From Akkermansia muciniphila (GTDB lineage Bacteria > Pseudomonadota > Gammaproteobacteria > Burkholderiales > Burkholderiaceae_C): a stretch of DNA of 64,000 nt. This document shows, in pieces, positions 25,822 through 33,789 of this stretch. The position numbers were made by a program, and so were the translations under genes. Location of the stretch: contig CALQKH020000002.1 of assembly GCA_943331105.2 (NCBI GenBank), forward strand, positions 62,001-126,000, given 5' to 3'. Numbering within the stretch: the first letter of the stretch is position 1; the number at the start of each line of letters is the position of its first letter. The notes beneath the pieces were generated by a model. That model was not told the origin of the DNA, did not search any database, and saw nothing but the letters and a program-made list of their open reading frames with translations.

Positions 25822-26844
25822 TCAGTCTTGCGGCTTTCGCGCAACGATCCACATGTTAGACGACAGCCCTTGATGTATCAAGAACTCTTGGAACGCCGCT
25901 CCGAGTCGCTCCCAGTCATCCACCAAAACTTTTTTCAAAAAAGGTTGATTCGACACATCGAATTCACCAGAGATAATCTTGTTTCTAACCAAATCGGCAT
26001 CCAGCTTACCTGGGGTAAAACTTTCAAGTATTTCCAACCCACAACTGGTCAACAACTGAGCCAATGATTTCGGATTGAAATAATTTAAATGTTCATGATC
26101 AACGGTATTACTCGTCGTGCCCAAGGTCTCAATATCGAAGCCCTGCCCGTTTGGACAGGTTAACATTATAATTCCTCCCGGCCTCAACAAGCGTGTCATA
26201 TGCCCAACAAAATCAATCGGTGCAAACAAATGTTCGATTACTTCAAAACTGGCCACTACATCGAATAACTCTGCAGCCTCTAATTGAATCGATTCAACAG
26301 GCACTTCTAAAACTTCAAGCCCCTTGTCCCTGCATGTTTTTGCCAGATCTGGTGTTGGCTCCACAGCAACCACGCGGGTGAAGACGTCGCGCTTTTTAAC
26401 TTCTCCGCAAAACGTCCCAAAACCCGCCCCCACTTCCAGTATTGAGCCCGTATGAATTTCGTACTTACGACAAAGCTCCAACAAGCGATCAACTCTAGGC
26501 ACAAAAATTCTCTCACGCCTAACAGACTCAGAAGCAGGAAAAATCACCTCATTCCAATAGGCATAATTAGGAGAACCGCGATAAAACCACTCCAGCACAT
26601 CTAAAGGAGGGCGTGGGTTAACGTAAAAAGTGTTGCACTCTTTACACTCCACGTAATTTATTCCATTTTTTTCGAATTTCGGTGCGTGTGCATTAGCCCC
26701 ACAAGCGGGGCAGTCCACATGAACAAACTCACCATAACGGGATAGCATTCTGCCGACATCTGTCAATGCTGCAATTCTTTGATTGGCCATCAATTGCACG
26801 GGCCGAATTTCCTTTTCCGAAAATGTACTCACCTTAATCTCCAT
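25822..26844 (-). CDS. Class I SAM-dependent methyltransferase with N-terminal zinc-ribbon-like Cys pairs
   Basis: A 340-residue protein. Two CxxC pairs (C45/C48, C67/C70: CPACG and CKEC) precede a Rossmann methyltransferase domain with motif I ILEVGAGFGTFCGE (residues 135-148), acidic VVAVEPTPD, and FEVIEHLFAPIDF. This build is common in sugar-modifying enzymes of surface glycan clusters. It is the first gene of the leftward amidotransferase cassette, 12 bases ahead of amidotransferase B. An N- or O-methylation of the amidinated sugar is a reasonable guess (Legionella carries N-methylated acetimidoyl legionaminic acid), but the acceptor cannot be read from the sequence. Confidence 0.7.
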   Translation of the reverse strand: MEIKVSTFSEKEIRPVQLMANQRIAALTDVGRMLSRYGEFVHVDCPACGANAHAPKFEKNGINYVECKECNTFYVNPRPPLDVLEWFYRGSPNYAYWNEVIFPASESVRRERIFVPRVDRLLELCRKYEIHTGSILEVGAGFGTFCGEVKKRDVFTRVVAVEPTPDLAKTCRDKGLEVLEVPVESIQLEAAELFDVVASFEVIEHLFAPIDFVGHMTRLLRPGGIIMLTCPNGQGFDIETLGTTSNTVDHEHLNYFNPKSLAQLLTSCGLEILESFTPGKLDADLVRNKIISGEFDVSNQPFLKKVLVDDWERLGAAFQEFLIHQGLSSNMWIVARKPQD

Positions 26845-27005
26845 CCATCATTAAATAATATGCAAATTAAATCGCCACAGCATGAAAAACTCCGGCATTT
26901 TTGAATGGCGAGGCATCTGCAGGCCTATCGTTATCGAATACACAAGCGATATTTCTGCAGCGGCCGTGCAATGCTTGAAGTTTTGACACGAGGTTCGCTT
27001 AGACA
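26845..27005 (-). other. Boundary between the pse operon and the acetamidino cassette
   Basis: A 161-base AT-rich non-coding gap after the pseI stop. No strong terminator is seen. A GG-N11-GC sequence on the minus strand near the right of the cassette start has the wrong spacing for sigma-54. The gap, and the base composition change across it, mark the junction of two gene blocks. Confidence 0.4.
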
Positions 27006-28052
27006 TCACTTCAAGCAATCCTGCCGCACCGGAGTCCCCCAGGCGACGTCAACTGAGAGTGTCGCCCCGATAATCCGATCAAGATTTTTAGGCGCAAGGC
27101 CGAACCCAGGGCGAATGCTCTTCACTTTTTCCGGTGTAATTTTTTCACCCGCCTTTGTGTCCTGCACAAAGTAAAGCGAGCGGCGAAATTTAACGTTGCC
27201 TTCTTCGCTTGATTTGCGACCGTAATCCACCCGACCCAACGCTGACCAAGCGGTTTTTGCACCGCGACACAGCGCTTCTAAATCTGCTGGTTCCAAGGAG
27301 AAGCTGTCGTCTGGCCCACCACCGCTTCTGTTCAGCGTGAAGTGCTTTTCAATGATGCTGGCACCCATAGCCACGCTGGTAATGGCGGTGGTGTTGTCCA
27401 GGGTGTGGTCAGATAAGCCCGTAACCAAGCCAAACCTTTCGATCATGTCGGGAATGGTACGCAAGTTGTAGTCTTGCGCAGGTGCGGGATAACCGCTCAC
27501 GCAGTGCAAGATGGCCAGATGTTTGCAGCCACCTTCGCGGGCAGCGTCAATGGCTTCCTGAATCTCATCGGCATCGGCCATGCCGGTCGAAATGATCATT
27601 GGCTTGCCCGTGCTGGCGGCGTATTTGATCAGCGGCAGGTCCACTGCTTCAAACGATGCAATCTTGTAAGCCGGGGCGTTCAGGTCTTCCAGCAGGTCGA
27701 TAGCGGTGTTGTCAAAGGGCGAACTGAAGATGGTGATGCCAAATTTGCGCGCGTGTTCAAACAGGAGTTTGTGCCAGTCCCAAGGCATGTGTGCTTCTTC
27801 ATACAACTCATACAGCGAACGACCGTCCCAAAGTCCGCCGCGAATCTTGAAGTCTTCGCTGTCGCAGTTGAGGGTGATGGTGTCTGGCTTGTAGGTTTGA
27901 AGCTTGACAGCGTCTGCGCCGGCCTTTTTGGCTTCTTCAATGATACGTAGCGCGGTTTCGAGTTTGCCGTTGTGGTTGGCCGAGAGTTCAGCAATCACAT
28001 AAGGGGAATGCTCGGGACCGATGGGCCGGCCTGCGATTTCAATTTGAGGCAT
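27006..28052 (-). CDS. pseI: Pseudaminic acid synthase PseI
   Basis: A 348-residue NeuB-family synthase that condenses 2,4-diacetamido-2,4,6-trideoxy-L-altrose with phosphoenolpyruvate. The NeuB barrel begins with YVIAELSANHNGKLETALRI, then AGADAVKLQTYKPDTITL, GITIFSSPFDNTAIDLLE and GLSDHTLDN; the SAF antifreeze-like domain closes the protein (RRSLYFVQDTKAGEKITPEK V). IAELSANHNG and the IRGGLWDGRSLYELYEEAHMP area (20 residues: IRGGLWDGRSLYELYEEAHM) are typical of PseI rather than NeuB/LegI. Its start overlaps pseH by 14 bases. Confidence 0.95.
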   Translation of the reverse strand: MPQIEIAGRPIGPEHSPYVIAELSANHNGKLETALRIIEEAKKAGADAVKLQTYKPDTITLNCDSEDFKIRGGLWDGRSLYELYEEAHMPWDWHKLLFEHARKFGITIFSSPFDNTAIDLLEDLNAPAYKIASFEAVDLPLIKYAASTGKPMIISTGMADADEIQEAIDAAREGGCKHLAILHCVSGYPAPAQDYNLRTIPDMIERFGLVTGLSDHTLDNTTAITSVAMGASIIEKHFTLNRSGGGPDDSFSLEPADLEALCRGAKTAWSALGRVDYGRKSSEEGNVKFRRSLYFVQDTKAGEKITPEKVKSIRPGFGLAPKNLDRIIGATLSVDVAWGTPVRQDCLK

Positions 28053-28578
28053 TGGGTTGATCCTGTTTTAGTTGGCTTTCTTGCCAGTCTTTGGCCAGCA
28101 GACCAAAGCAAATAAGGGTGTAGTACTGATTGGCAATGCATTGTTGTTCTCGCAGGCGGCCTTCTTCTGCAAAGCTCAACTTTCGATGGAACGCGACGGA
28201 CGCCACATTGGTTTCAATGGCTTGTCCGCACACCTTGTGCAGCCCCAAGGCGTTGAAGGCGTATGCCAAAGCAGCTTGGCCAAGTTTTTTGCCGCTGCCT
28301 TTGGGGGCATCTGGCCGTACATAAAACCCCCAGTCGGCAATGCCGCCTTGGCAAACTTGTTTGAATTGAACAAAGCCAAGAGTATGAGCGCCATCCAACA
28401 CGATCAGCTGTTGCCGGGTCTTGTCTTCCTTCACACGCACAAACCAGTTGCGGTGCTCTTCCAGGCTGATTTCATGCTGCGTCAGCATGCAGCTGCGCAC
28501 AGCAGGATGGTTGCGCCAATCCAGGACCATGCGCAAGTCGGCATCGGTCAATGCGCGAACGGTGCAAGCGTCAGACAT
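28039..28578 (-). CDS. pseH: UDP-4-amino-sugar N-acetyltransferase PseH
   Basis: A 179-residue GNAT enzyme that acetylates the 4-amino group of UDP-4-amino-4,6-dideoxy-N-acetyl-beta-L-altrosamine. It has the GNAT pattern RALTDADLRMVLDWRNHPAV (a PseH/RimJ-like opening), WGFYVRPDAPKGSGKKLGQA, and NVASVAFHRKLSF for acetyl-CoA binding. It lies between pseG and pseI with overlaps at both ends (8 and 14 bases). Confidence 0.92.
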   Translation of the reverse strand: MSDACTVRALTDADLRMVLDWRNHPAVRSCMLTQHEISLEEHRNWFVRVKEDKTRQQLIVLDGAHTLGFVQFKQVCQGGIADWGFYVRPDAPKGSGKKLGQAALAYAFNALGLHKVCGQAIETNVASVAFHRKLSFAEEGRLREQQCIANQYYTLICFGLLAKDWQESQLKQDQPNASN

Positions 28579-29662
28579 GGGGCTCTAAAAGTAATTCAAC
28601 CACTTGGGATACGCCGTTACACGCTGCCAGTTTTGCTGAAGCTTGGCTCATTTTTTGGAGCGCTGCTGTTTGCGTGGTTTTGTCAAATAGTGCAGATATT
28701 TGGGTCCTGAGTTGCTCCGCATCAGCCGCTACCCAAGCGGCGTCATGCGACTGCAATGCCATCGCACCACTGTGTTGATTTGCGGCCAAGATCAAAACGA
28801 ATGTGGGCAAGCCCACAACACATCTTTCCCATGCACTGCCACCAGCCGCACCTATGCACAAATCACTTTCAGCCATCAGTTGCGCCATGTTGCTCACACC
28901 CACCAGCACTTGTGTTGACCGGGGCATGGCTGCTGCGCGGGCTTGCACTTGGGCCATCCAGGGGGCGTTTGGTCCCATAACCACGGTTATTCGCAGATCG
29001 TTGGGCAATTTGGAGCGGGTCAGTGCGTCCAGAACTTGACTCGTGGCGTTTGTCTGGTCAACGCCGCCCATGGTGATGAGCAGGTTTTTCAGCTGCAGGC
29101 TTTCGCGACGCTTCAGACTGTGTTCGCGCCATTGCGCAAATTCAGCCCGGAGCAATGCATATGCCGGGCCAATCAGGGTTTGCGTATGACAGCTAATCAT
29201 TCCAAGGTAGTCTTGGGCTTGGCGACCCAAGTTTTGATCCAGCAGCAGGTCGCAGTCGTGCGGGCGATCGGCCAAGTCGTCAATGACCATGATGCGCCGA
29301 GTCTTTGGACGCAGGGCTTGTTCCCAATGGCGGTCGAGCGCGTAATGATCCACCACCAGCCAGTCAACCACTTGATCGTCCAGAGCTTGCTGCGTTTGCA
29401 AAGCATCGGTTGCCCAGTCGGTGCCCAGCCATTTGGCGTGTGTTGGGTATGCGGGGGCGGTGAGTAAAACGTCAGCTGGAGGCAGTGCTATGACACTGTG
29501 TCCGCGTTGGTGGATAAGATCCAGTAAGTGACCAGCGTGCGAGCGACAAATGAAGGTGCATTGCGCACCGCATTCGCGCAGGGCATCGGCCAGCGTCAGG
29601 CAGCGCATGACGTGCCCTGTGCCAATGTCATGCGAAGCATCAGTACGGAAGACTGTTTTCAC
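28571..29662 (-). CDS. pseG: UDP-2,4-diacetamido-2,4,6-trideoxy-beta-L-altropyranose hydrolase PseG
   Basis: A 363-residue GT-B-like hydrolase that removes UDP before the PseI step. Family hallmarks: RTDASHDIGTGHVMRCLTLA at the N-terminus, VVDHYALDRHWEQALR, MVIDDLADRPHDCDLLLDQN and the C-terminal GAAGGSAWERCVVGLPTF. The start codon is GTG at 29662. It follows the methylase gene by 14 bases and overlaps pseH by 8. Confidence 0.93.
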   Translation of the reverse strand: MKTVFRTDASHDIGTGHVMRCLTLADALRECGAQCTFICRSHAGHLLDLIHQRGHSVIALPPADVLLTAPAYPTHAKWLGTDWATDALQTQQALDDQVVDWLVVDHYALDRHWEQALRPKTRRIMVIDDLADRPHDCDLLLDQNLGRQAQDYLGMISCHTQTLIGPAYALLRAEFAQWREHSLKRRESLQLKNLLITMGGVDQTNATSQVLDALTRSKLPNDLRITVVMGPNAPWMAQVQARAAAMPRSTQVLVGVSNMAQLMAESDLCIGAAGGSAWERCVVGLPTFVLILAANQHSGAMALQSHDAAWVAADAEQLRTQISALFDKTTQTAALQKMSQASAKLAACNGVSQVVELLLEPHV

Positions 29663-29676
29663 GGCTCAATTACGGG

Positions 29677-30288
29677 TTATTTCTTCTTGAAAAGCCACCA
29701 CGTGACATCATCAAAGCCAGCGTTGTCGTAAAGATGCCCCCATAGAAATCCATGATCCACAAGTTCAACGGGGAAGTTTTCGATGAAAAGCTTGCCGAAG
29801 TCCCGCTTAAAAAGTTTATCCTTTTGTCCTTGGTACTCGAGCATGATCGGAGTGCGATTGAAGTACTCGCCCATCAAAATGTACCCGGATGACAGCTTAT
29901 ACATTCTCTCCATATTTTTCAGCAGGTTGTCCGGATGGATATGGATCAATACGCCAATCGTGAATACCAGATCGAAGCTTACTTCTTGGAAATTCGCATC
30001 CTCGATTGCGCCATTGAAGGCTTGCGCAAAATCATGCCGGCTAGTGACAAACTCGAATGCAGGCTGACTGATTTCGATGATCGATTTGCTAGCGCTGGGC
30101 AGCAACGCATTTAGAAAATCGATATTTCTGCCGATGTTGCAACCGCACTCCAGTATGGAGTTAATAGGCGCCACCTTCTCCAGCATCAGTTTCCAAGCAG
30201 CGACTCCCTTTTCCCGGTCGAATTGGCTGTTCTTTTTAATGTATTCATCGGCATAGGTATTGGCCCAGAATTTTTGCTGCTCGTTCAT
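29677..30288 (-). CDS. Pseudaminic acid biosynthesis-associated methylase
   Basis: A 203-residue SAM methyltransferase (motif I LECGCNIGRNIDFLNALLP; FDLVFTIGVLIHIHPDNLLK) matching the small family of methylases found inside pse operons. It starts with the typical NEQQKFWANTYADEYIKKNS. It sits between pseF (24-base gap) and pseG (14-base gap), which makes it part of the operon. The methyl acceptor in this family has not been established as far as I know; the final sugar or an intermediate are the candidates. Confidence 0.85.
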   Translation of the reverse strand: MNEQQKFWANTYADEYIKKNSQFDREKGVAAWKLMLEKVAPINSILECGCNIGRNIDFLNALLPSASKSIIEISQPAFEFVTSRHDFAQAFNGAIEDANFQEVSFDLVFTIGVLIHIHPDNLLKNMERMYKLSSGYILMGEYFNRTPIMLEYQGQKDKLFKRDFGKLFIENFPVELVDHGFLWGHLYDNAGFDDVTWWLFKKK

Positions 30289-30312
30289 ATCTACTCCAAG
30301 GAATATTTAAAA

Positions 30313-30999
30313 TTAATTGGAAGATGCCAGGTGGATGCGCTCAGCACGCTTCCAGTCATCCTCTGTGTCGATATCCACCACGCGCCAGCCCGGAATCTGG
30401 TAACCAATGGCGCTGCTGTGAACACGTGGATTGGTCAGCCATGCCCGTTTAGAGCCCCAATAAAACTGACCTGCATCGTGATATGCCTTCTCGAGATCTT
30501 GAGTTCGGACAACTTCATATTCGGGATAAAAAGGCAAGGTTCGGCCATGTTCATCCCGCTTCATAGCCCTCTGTATGGCAGAAGGGAATTCGGCGACTGG
30601 GAAGCAATAATCGGCATCCGAGCGATTCAAGAAAGCCCATGATTCCTTGAGATCAACAATCTCTAAAAATGGCACACAGGCATAGATGCAACACACATGA
30701 TCAATTTGAGAGCCTAGTATTTCTTCGCAAGCCTGGATGGCGTGGGCGACGACTGGCACAGTCGGGGTGTGATCATCTGCCAGTTCAACAGGCCTGACAA
30801 ACGGGGTCTTAGCTCCCCACTCGCGGGCAATCTGAGCTATTTCCTCATCGTCCGTCGAAACGATGACGTGATCGAACAAGTCCGAACCGCGTGCCGCCGC
30901 GATGGCATGAGCGATCATGGGTTTGCCAGCAAAGAGCCTGATGTTCTTGCGGGGTATGCGTTTACTGCCTCCACGCGCAGGAATGATTGCCAGTTTCAT
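30313..30999 (-). CDS. pseF: CMP-pseudaminic acid synthetase PseF
   Basis: A 228-residue CMP-nonulosonate cytidylyltransferase. The nucleotide-binding N-terminus LAIIPARGGSKRIPRKNIRL is diagnostic, then MIAHAIAAARGSDLFDHVIV, STDDEEIAQIAREWGA and the C-terminal VVDIDTEDDWKRAE. It makes the activated donor for flagellin glycosylation. The 4-base overlap with pseC (ATGA type) shows coupling. Confidence 0.94.
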   Translation of the reverse strand: MKLAIIPARGGSKRIPRKNIRLFAGKPMIAHAIAAARGSDLFDHVIVSTDDEEIAQIAREWGAKTPFVRPVELADDHTPTVPVVAHAIQACEEILGSQIDHVCCIYACVPFLEIVDLKESWAFLNRSDADYCFPVAEFPSAIQRAMKRDEHGRTLPFYPEYEVVRTQDLEKAYHDAGQFYWGSKRAWLTNPRVHSSAIGYQIPGWRVVDIDTEDDWKRAERIHLASSN

Positions 31000-32156
31000 A
31001 CGCCCATAGCCTCTCGGAGGCTGTTGACGATAAATTGCTGCTCAGCATCGCTTAAGTTGACGTGCATAGGGATACTGATAGCTTCACAGTAATACTGCTC
31101 AGCCTCCGGATAGTCGCCGAGCTTGAAGCCCATGTTTTGGTAGTACGGCTGGGTATGCACTGGGATGTAGTGCAAGTTGACCATGATGTCTTTGGTGCGC
31201 AGAGCTTCAAAAACTTGGCGATGGCTGAGCGCAATGCGGTCGAGTTGCAGGCGAATCACATACAAGTGATAGGCGCTATAACTGTCTGGTTGTTGCCAAG
31301 GCAGGGTGAGTGGCAGATCTGACAAGAGTTCGTTGTAACGCTGGGACATCTGGTGGCGGCGCTGAACGTAGCCGGCCAGCCGTGTCATTTGGCTGGCACC
31401 TAATGCGGCTTGCATGTCGGTCATGCGGTAGTTGAAGCCCAGCGCCACTTGCTGGTAGTACCAGGGTCCTTCCATCGGCTGGGTCATCAGGGCTGGGTCG
31501 CGGGTGATGCCGTGGCTGCGCAACAGGCTTAGCTTAGTAGCCAGTTCGTCGCTGTTGGTCAGGGCCATACCGCCCTCACCCGTGGTGATGATCTTGACGG
31601 GATGGAAGCTGAAGACGGTGATGTCGCTATAGCGGCCGTTACCAATGGGCTCACCTTTGTATTGGCCGCCAATGGCGTGTGATGCGTCTTCGATGATCTT
31701 GAAGCCAAACTTTTGGCCCAAGGCATGGATGGCGGCCATGTCGCAGGGCTGTCCAGCAAAATGAACGGGCACGACCACCTTGGGCAGCTTGCTGGCTTTT
31801 TGAGCCGCAATGAGCTTGGCTTCCAACTTTTGGGGACACAGGTTGTAGGTGCGCGGGTCAATGTCGACAAAGTCAACTTGAGCGCCGCAATACAAAGCGC
31901 AGTTGGCAGATGCAACAAATGTATTGGGCGTGGTCCAGAGCCAATCACCGGGGCCAAGGTCGAGGGCCAGGCAAGCGATGTGCAAAGCGGCCGTGGCGTT
32001 GCTGACAGCGATAGCGTGTTTGGCACCGGTGTGACCGGAAACGCGTTCTTCAAACTGCGTGATGGCCGGACCTTGCGTCAGGTTCACGGATTTCAGGACG
32101 GCGACGACGGCGTCAATGTCCTCTTGCGTAATATCCTGCTGGCCATACCGGATCAT
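30996..32156 (-). CDS. pseC: UDP-4-keto-sugar aminotransferase PseC
   Basis: A 386-residue PLP enzyme of the DegT/DnrJ/EryC1 family that aminates the 4-keto product of PseB using glutamate. The PLP lysine is Lys188 in FSFHPVKIITTGEGG, and the family signatures MIRYGQQDITQEDIDAVVAV, AVSNATAALHIACLALDLGP and ALGFNYRMTDMQAALGASQM are all present. Second gene of the operon, 3 bases after pseB. Confidence 0.94.
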   Translation of the reverse strand: MIRYGQQDITQEDIDAVVAVLKSVNLTQGPAITQFEERVSGHTGAKHAIAVSNATAALHIACLALDLGPGDWLWTTPNTFVASANCALYCGAQVDFVDIDPRTYNLCPQKLEAKLIAAQKASKLPKVVVPVHFAGQPCDMAAIHALGQKFGFKIIEDASHAIGGQYKGEPIGNGRYSDITVFSFHPVKIITTGEGGMALTNSDELATKLSLLRSHGITRDPALMTQPMEGPWYYQQVALGFNYRMTDMQAALGASQMTRLAGYVQRRHQMSQRYNELLSDLPLTLPWQQPDSYSAYHLYVIRLQLDRIALSHRQVFEALRTKDIMVNLHYIPVHTQPYYQNMGFKLGDYPEAEQYYCEAISIPMHVNLSDAEQQFIVNSLREAMGV

Positions 32157-32159
32157 GGC

Positions 32160-33158
32160 TCAGATACTCCCAATCTTGTCTTTGTTCATACGGATCCAGT
32201 CCTGCAACTGCATGTCGGTAAGCCATTCTGCATTGTTGTCACTGGCATACACAAAACCCTCAGGCACTTTGACCCCGGTTTTGATGCGCTTAGGGCAATT
32301 GGCCCATCCGTTGATGGTGGGCAAAATTTTGAAGTGCTCGGGGTATTCGTAGGTGTAATGCGCGTCTTCTGAGCTGATCATTTGCTCATGGAGTTTTTCG
32401 CCTGGGCGAATGCCGACCACCTCCTGGCGAGCCTCTGGTGCCAGCACGCGCGCCAGATCGGTCACTTTCATGGAGGGAATTTTTTTGACATAGATTTCAC
32501 CACCCACCATGTCTTCAAAAGCATGCCAGACCAATTCCACGCCCTCCTCCAGCGAAATCATGAAACGCGTCATTCTCTCGTCGGTGATGGGCAGGACCCC
32601 CTTGTCCTTGACAGACATAAAAAATGGGATCACCGAGCCTCTAGAGCCCATGACATTGCCGTATCGGACGACTGAGAAGCGCGTACTCTTATCACCAGAA
32701 TAGGCGTTACTCGCCACAAACAACTTATCAGAAGCCAATTTGGTGGCACCGTACAAGTTGATCGGGCTGCTGGCTTTGTCGGTGGACAGTGCAACTACCC
32801 TCTTGACGCCTTTATCAATGCAAGCGTCAATCAAATTCATGGCTCCCATCACATTGGTTTTGACACACTCGAATGGGTTGTACTCCGCAGTGGGCACAAT
32901 TTTGGTTGCCGCAGCATGAACCACAAAATCAACGCCATCCAAGGCGCGGTGGAGTCGATCTTTGTCGCGGACATCGCCAATGAAGAAGCGAACCCGCGAG
33001 TCACCCTCAAACTTCTTAGCCATATCCCATTGCTTCATCTCATCTCTGGAAAAAACAATGATTTTTTTGGGGTTGTACTTTTCAAGGGTCATGGGCACGA
33101 ACGTGTTGCCAAATGAGCCTGTACCCCCAGTCACCAAAACAGTTTGATTTGTAAACAT
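32160..33158 (-). CDS. pseB: UDP-GlcNAc 4,6-dehydratase (inverting) PseB
   Basis: A 332-residue SDR enzyme of the first pathway step: it dehydrates UDP-GlcNAc and inverts C5. NAD-binding TVLVTGGTGSFGNTFV, the catalytic YGATK, and ALSTDKASSPINLYGATKLA are family marks. The ATG at 33158 has GGAG 7 bases upstream and follows a sigma-54 site at 33182-33198 by a short leader, so the longer frame starting at 33179 is rejected. It heads the operon pseB-C-F-methylase-G-H-I. Confidence 0.95.
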   Translation of the reverse strand: MFTNQTVLVTGGTGSFGNTFVPMTLEKYNPKKIIVFSRDEMKQWDMAKKFEGDSRVRFFIGDVRDKDRLHRALDGVDFVVHAAATKIVPTAEYNPFECVKTNVMGAMNLIDACIDKGVKRVVALSTDKASSPINLYGATKLASDKLFVASNAYSGDKSTRFSVVRYGNVMGSRGSVIPFFMSVKDKGVLPITDERMTRFMISLEEGVELVWHAFEDMVGGEIYVKKIPSMKVTDLARVLAPEARQEVVGIRPGEKLHEQMISSEDAHYTYEYPEHFKILPTINGWANCPKRIKTGVKVPEGFVYASDNNAEWLTDMQLQDWIRMNKDKIGSI

Positions 33159-33181
33159 AGTCAACTCCAGTTTGACCAATC

Positions 33182-33198
33182 AAGCAAAATCTGAGCCA
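33182..33198 (-). promoter_or_regulatory. Sigma-54 promoter of the pse operon
   Basis: Minus strand: TGGCTCAGATTTTGCTT, with exact GG-N10-GC spacing, TGGC at -24 and TTGCTT at -12. The transcript would begin near 33177, about 19 bases before the pseB ATG, including its RBS. Confidence 0.7.
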
Positions 33199-33393
33199 AC
33201 TTAAAAGTCAAGCTGTCGAATAATCGACGCCAAATTGCACGCACCACTTTGAATTGGCGGACTTTGCAGCTGAGTAGCCGGTAAAAAAACAAGAAGCGGT
33301 CATTTTTGGCCGCATGTGGCAAAAAATTGCAATGCCATTCCCTGTCCAGTCGCCGCTTAGACGCAGCAACAAGGCCAAACACCGACGATGTAT

Positions 33394-33410
33394 TGGCAAA
33401 CAACTTGCTT
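33394..33410 (+). promoter_or_regulatory. Sigma-54-like site 1 upstream of flagellin 2
   Basis: TGGCAAACAACTTGCTT: exact spacing and strong -24 and -12 elements. The start would be near 33420, giving a 370-base leader before the flagellin gene, so it may be a distal promoter. Confidence 0.5.
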
Positions 33411-33495
33411 TATCACCACAACTCAAGCTGTCCAAGACAGACTTTTTAGGCTTTTGCAGGGTCCAGGTGGGCCAATCTGCAAAGAAAACAAATTC

Positions 33496-33512
33496 AGGCA
33501 CAACTATTGCTT
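33496..33512 (+). promoter_or_regulatory. Sigma-54-like site 2 upstream of flagellin 2
   Basis: AGGCACAACTATTGCTT: exact GG-N10-GC spacing, GGCACA and TTGCTT; only the first T is replaced. The start would be near 33522, giving a 268-base leader. Confidence 0.5.
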
Positions 33513-33789
33513 GAGACCAAACTAGGAAATTCCAGCAAAAAATTTTGCCGGTTTATTGACCAATCACCGAGGACATGTTCATGAGGTTTTCATCAAAACG
33601 CAGCTGTATGAGTGCCACTTCAGGGTTATCCACTCGGTCTGAAGGTGTGGTTTTTTCAGGGGAACTCAACTCTGTTCCCTTTCAAAACTGTGCCGAAAAC
33701 CCAAGAAGCCGACATAAAACTCGGCCTGAATCACCAGCGAATTGAATTCTGAACCTCTTCTACAAACGAATATTTAAGGAAAAATGATC

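Larger units (their letters stand above)
33159..33789. other. Divergent control region between pseB and flagellin 2
   Basis: 631 non-coding bases. The pseB side has one sigma-54 site; the flagellin side has two good sigma-54-like sites (33394-33410 and 33496-33512) with the leader behind them. Reading frames inside (for example 66 codons at 33314) lack an RBS and family features. A weak hairpin GCCGA/TCGGC lies at 33708-33725. No sigma-28 element with a proper -35 was found, unlike upstream of the first flagellin gene. Confidence 0.65.

Noticed and set aside
33317-33331. TGGC-AAAAAAT-TGC upstream of flagellin 2, like a third sigma-54 site
   Set aside because: The spacing is GG-N9-GC, one base too short for sigma-54.
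33682-33715. GCCGAAAA and GCCGACAT before flagellin 2 as sigma-28 -10 boxes
   Set aside because: No TAAAG/TCAAG-like -35 lies 10-12 bases upstream of either.
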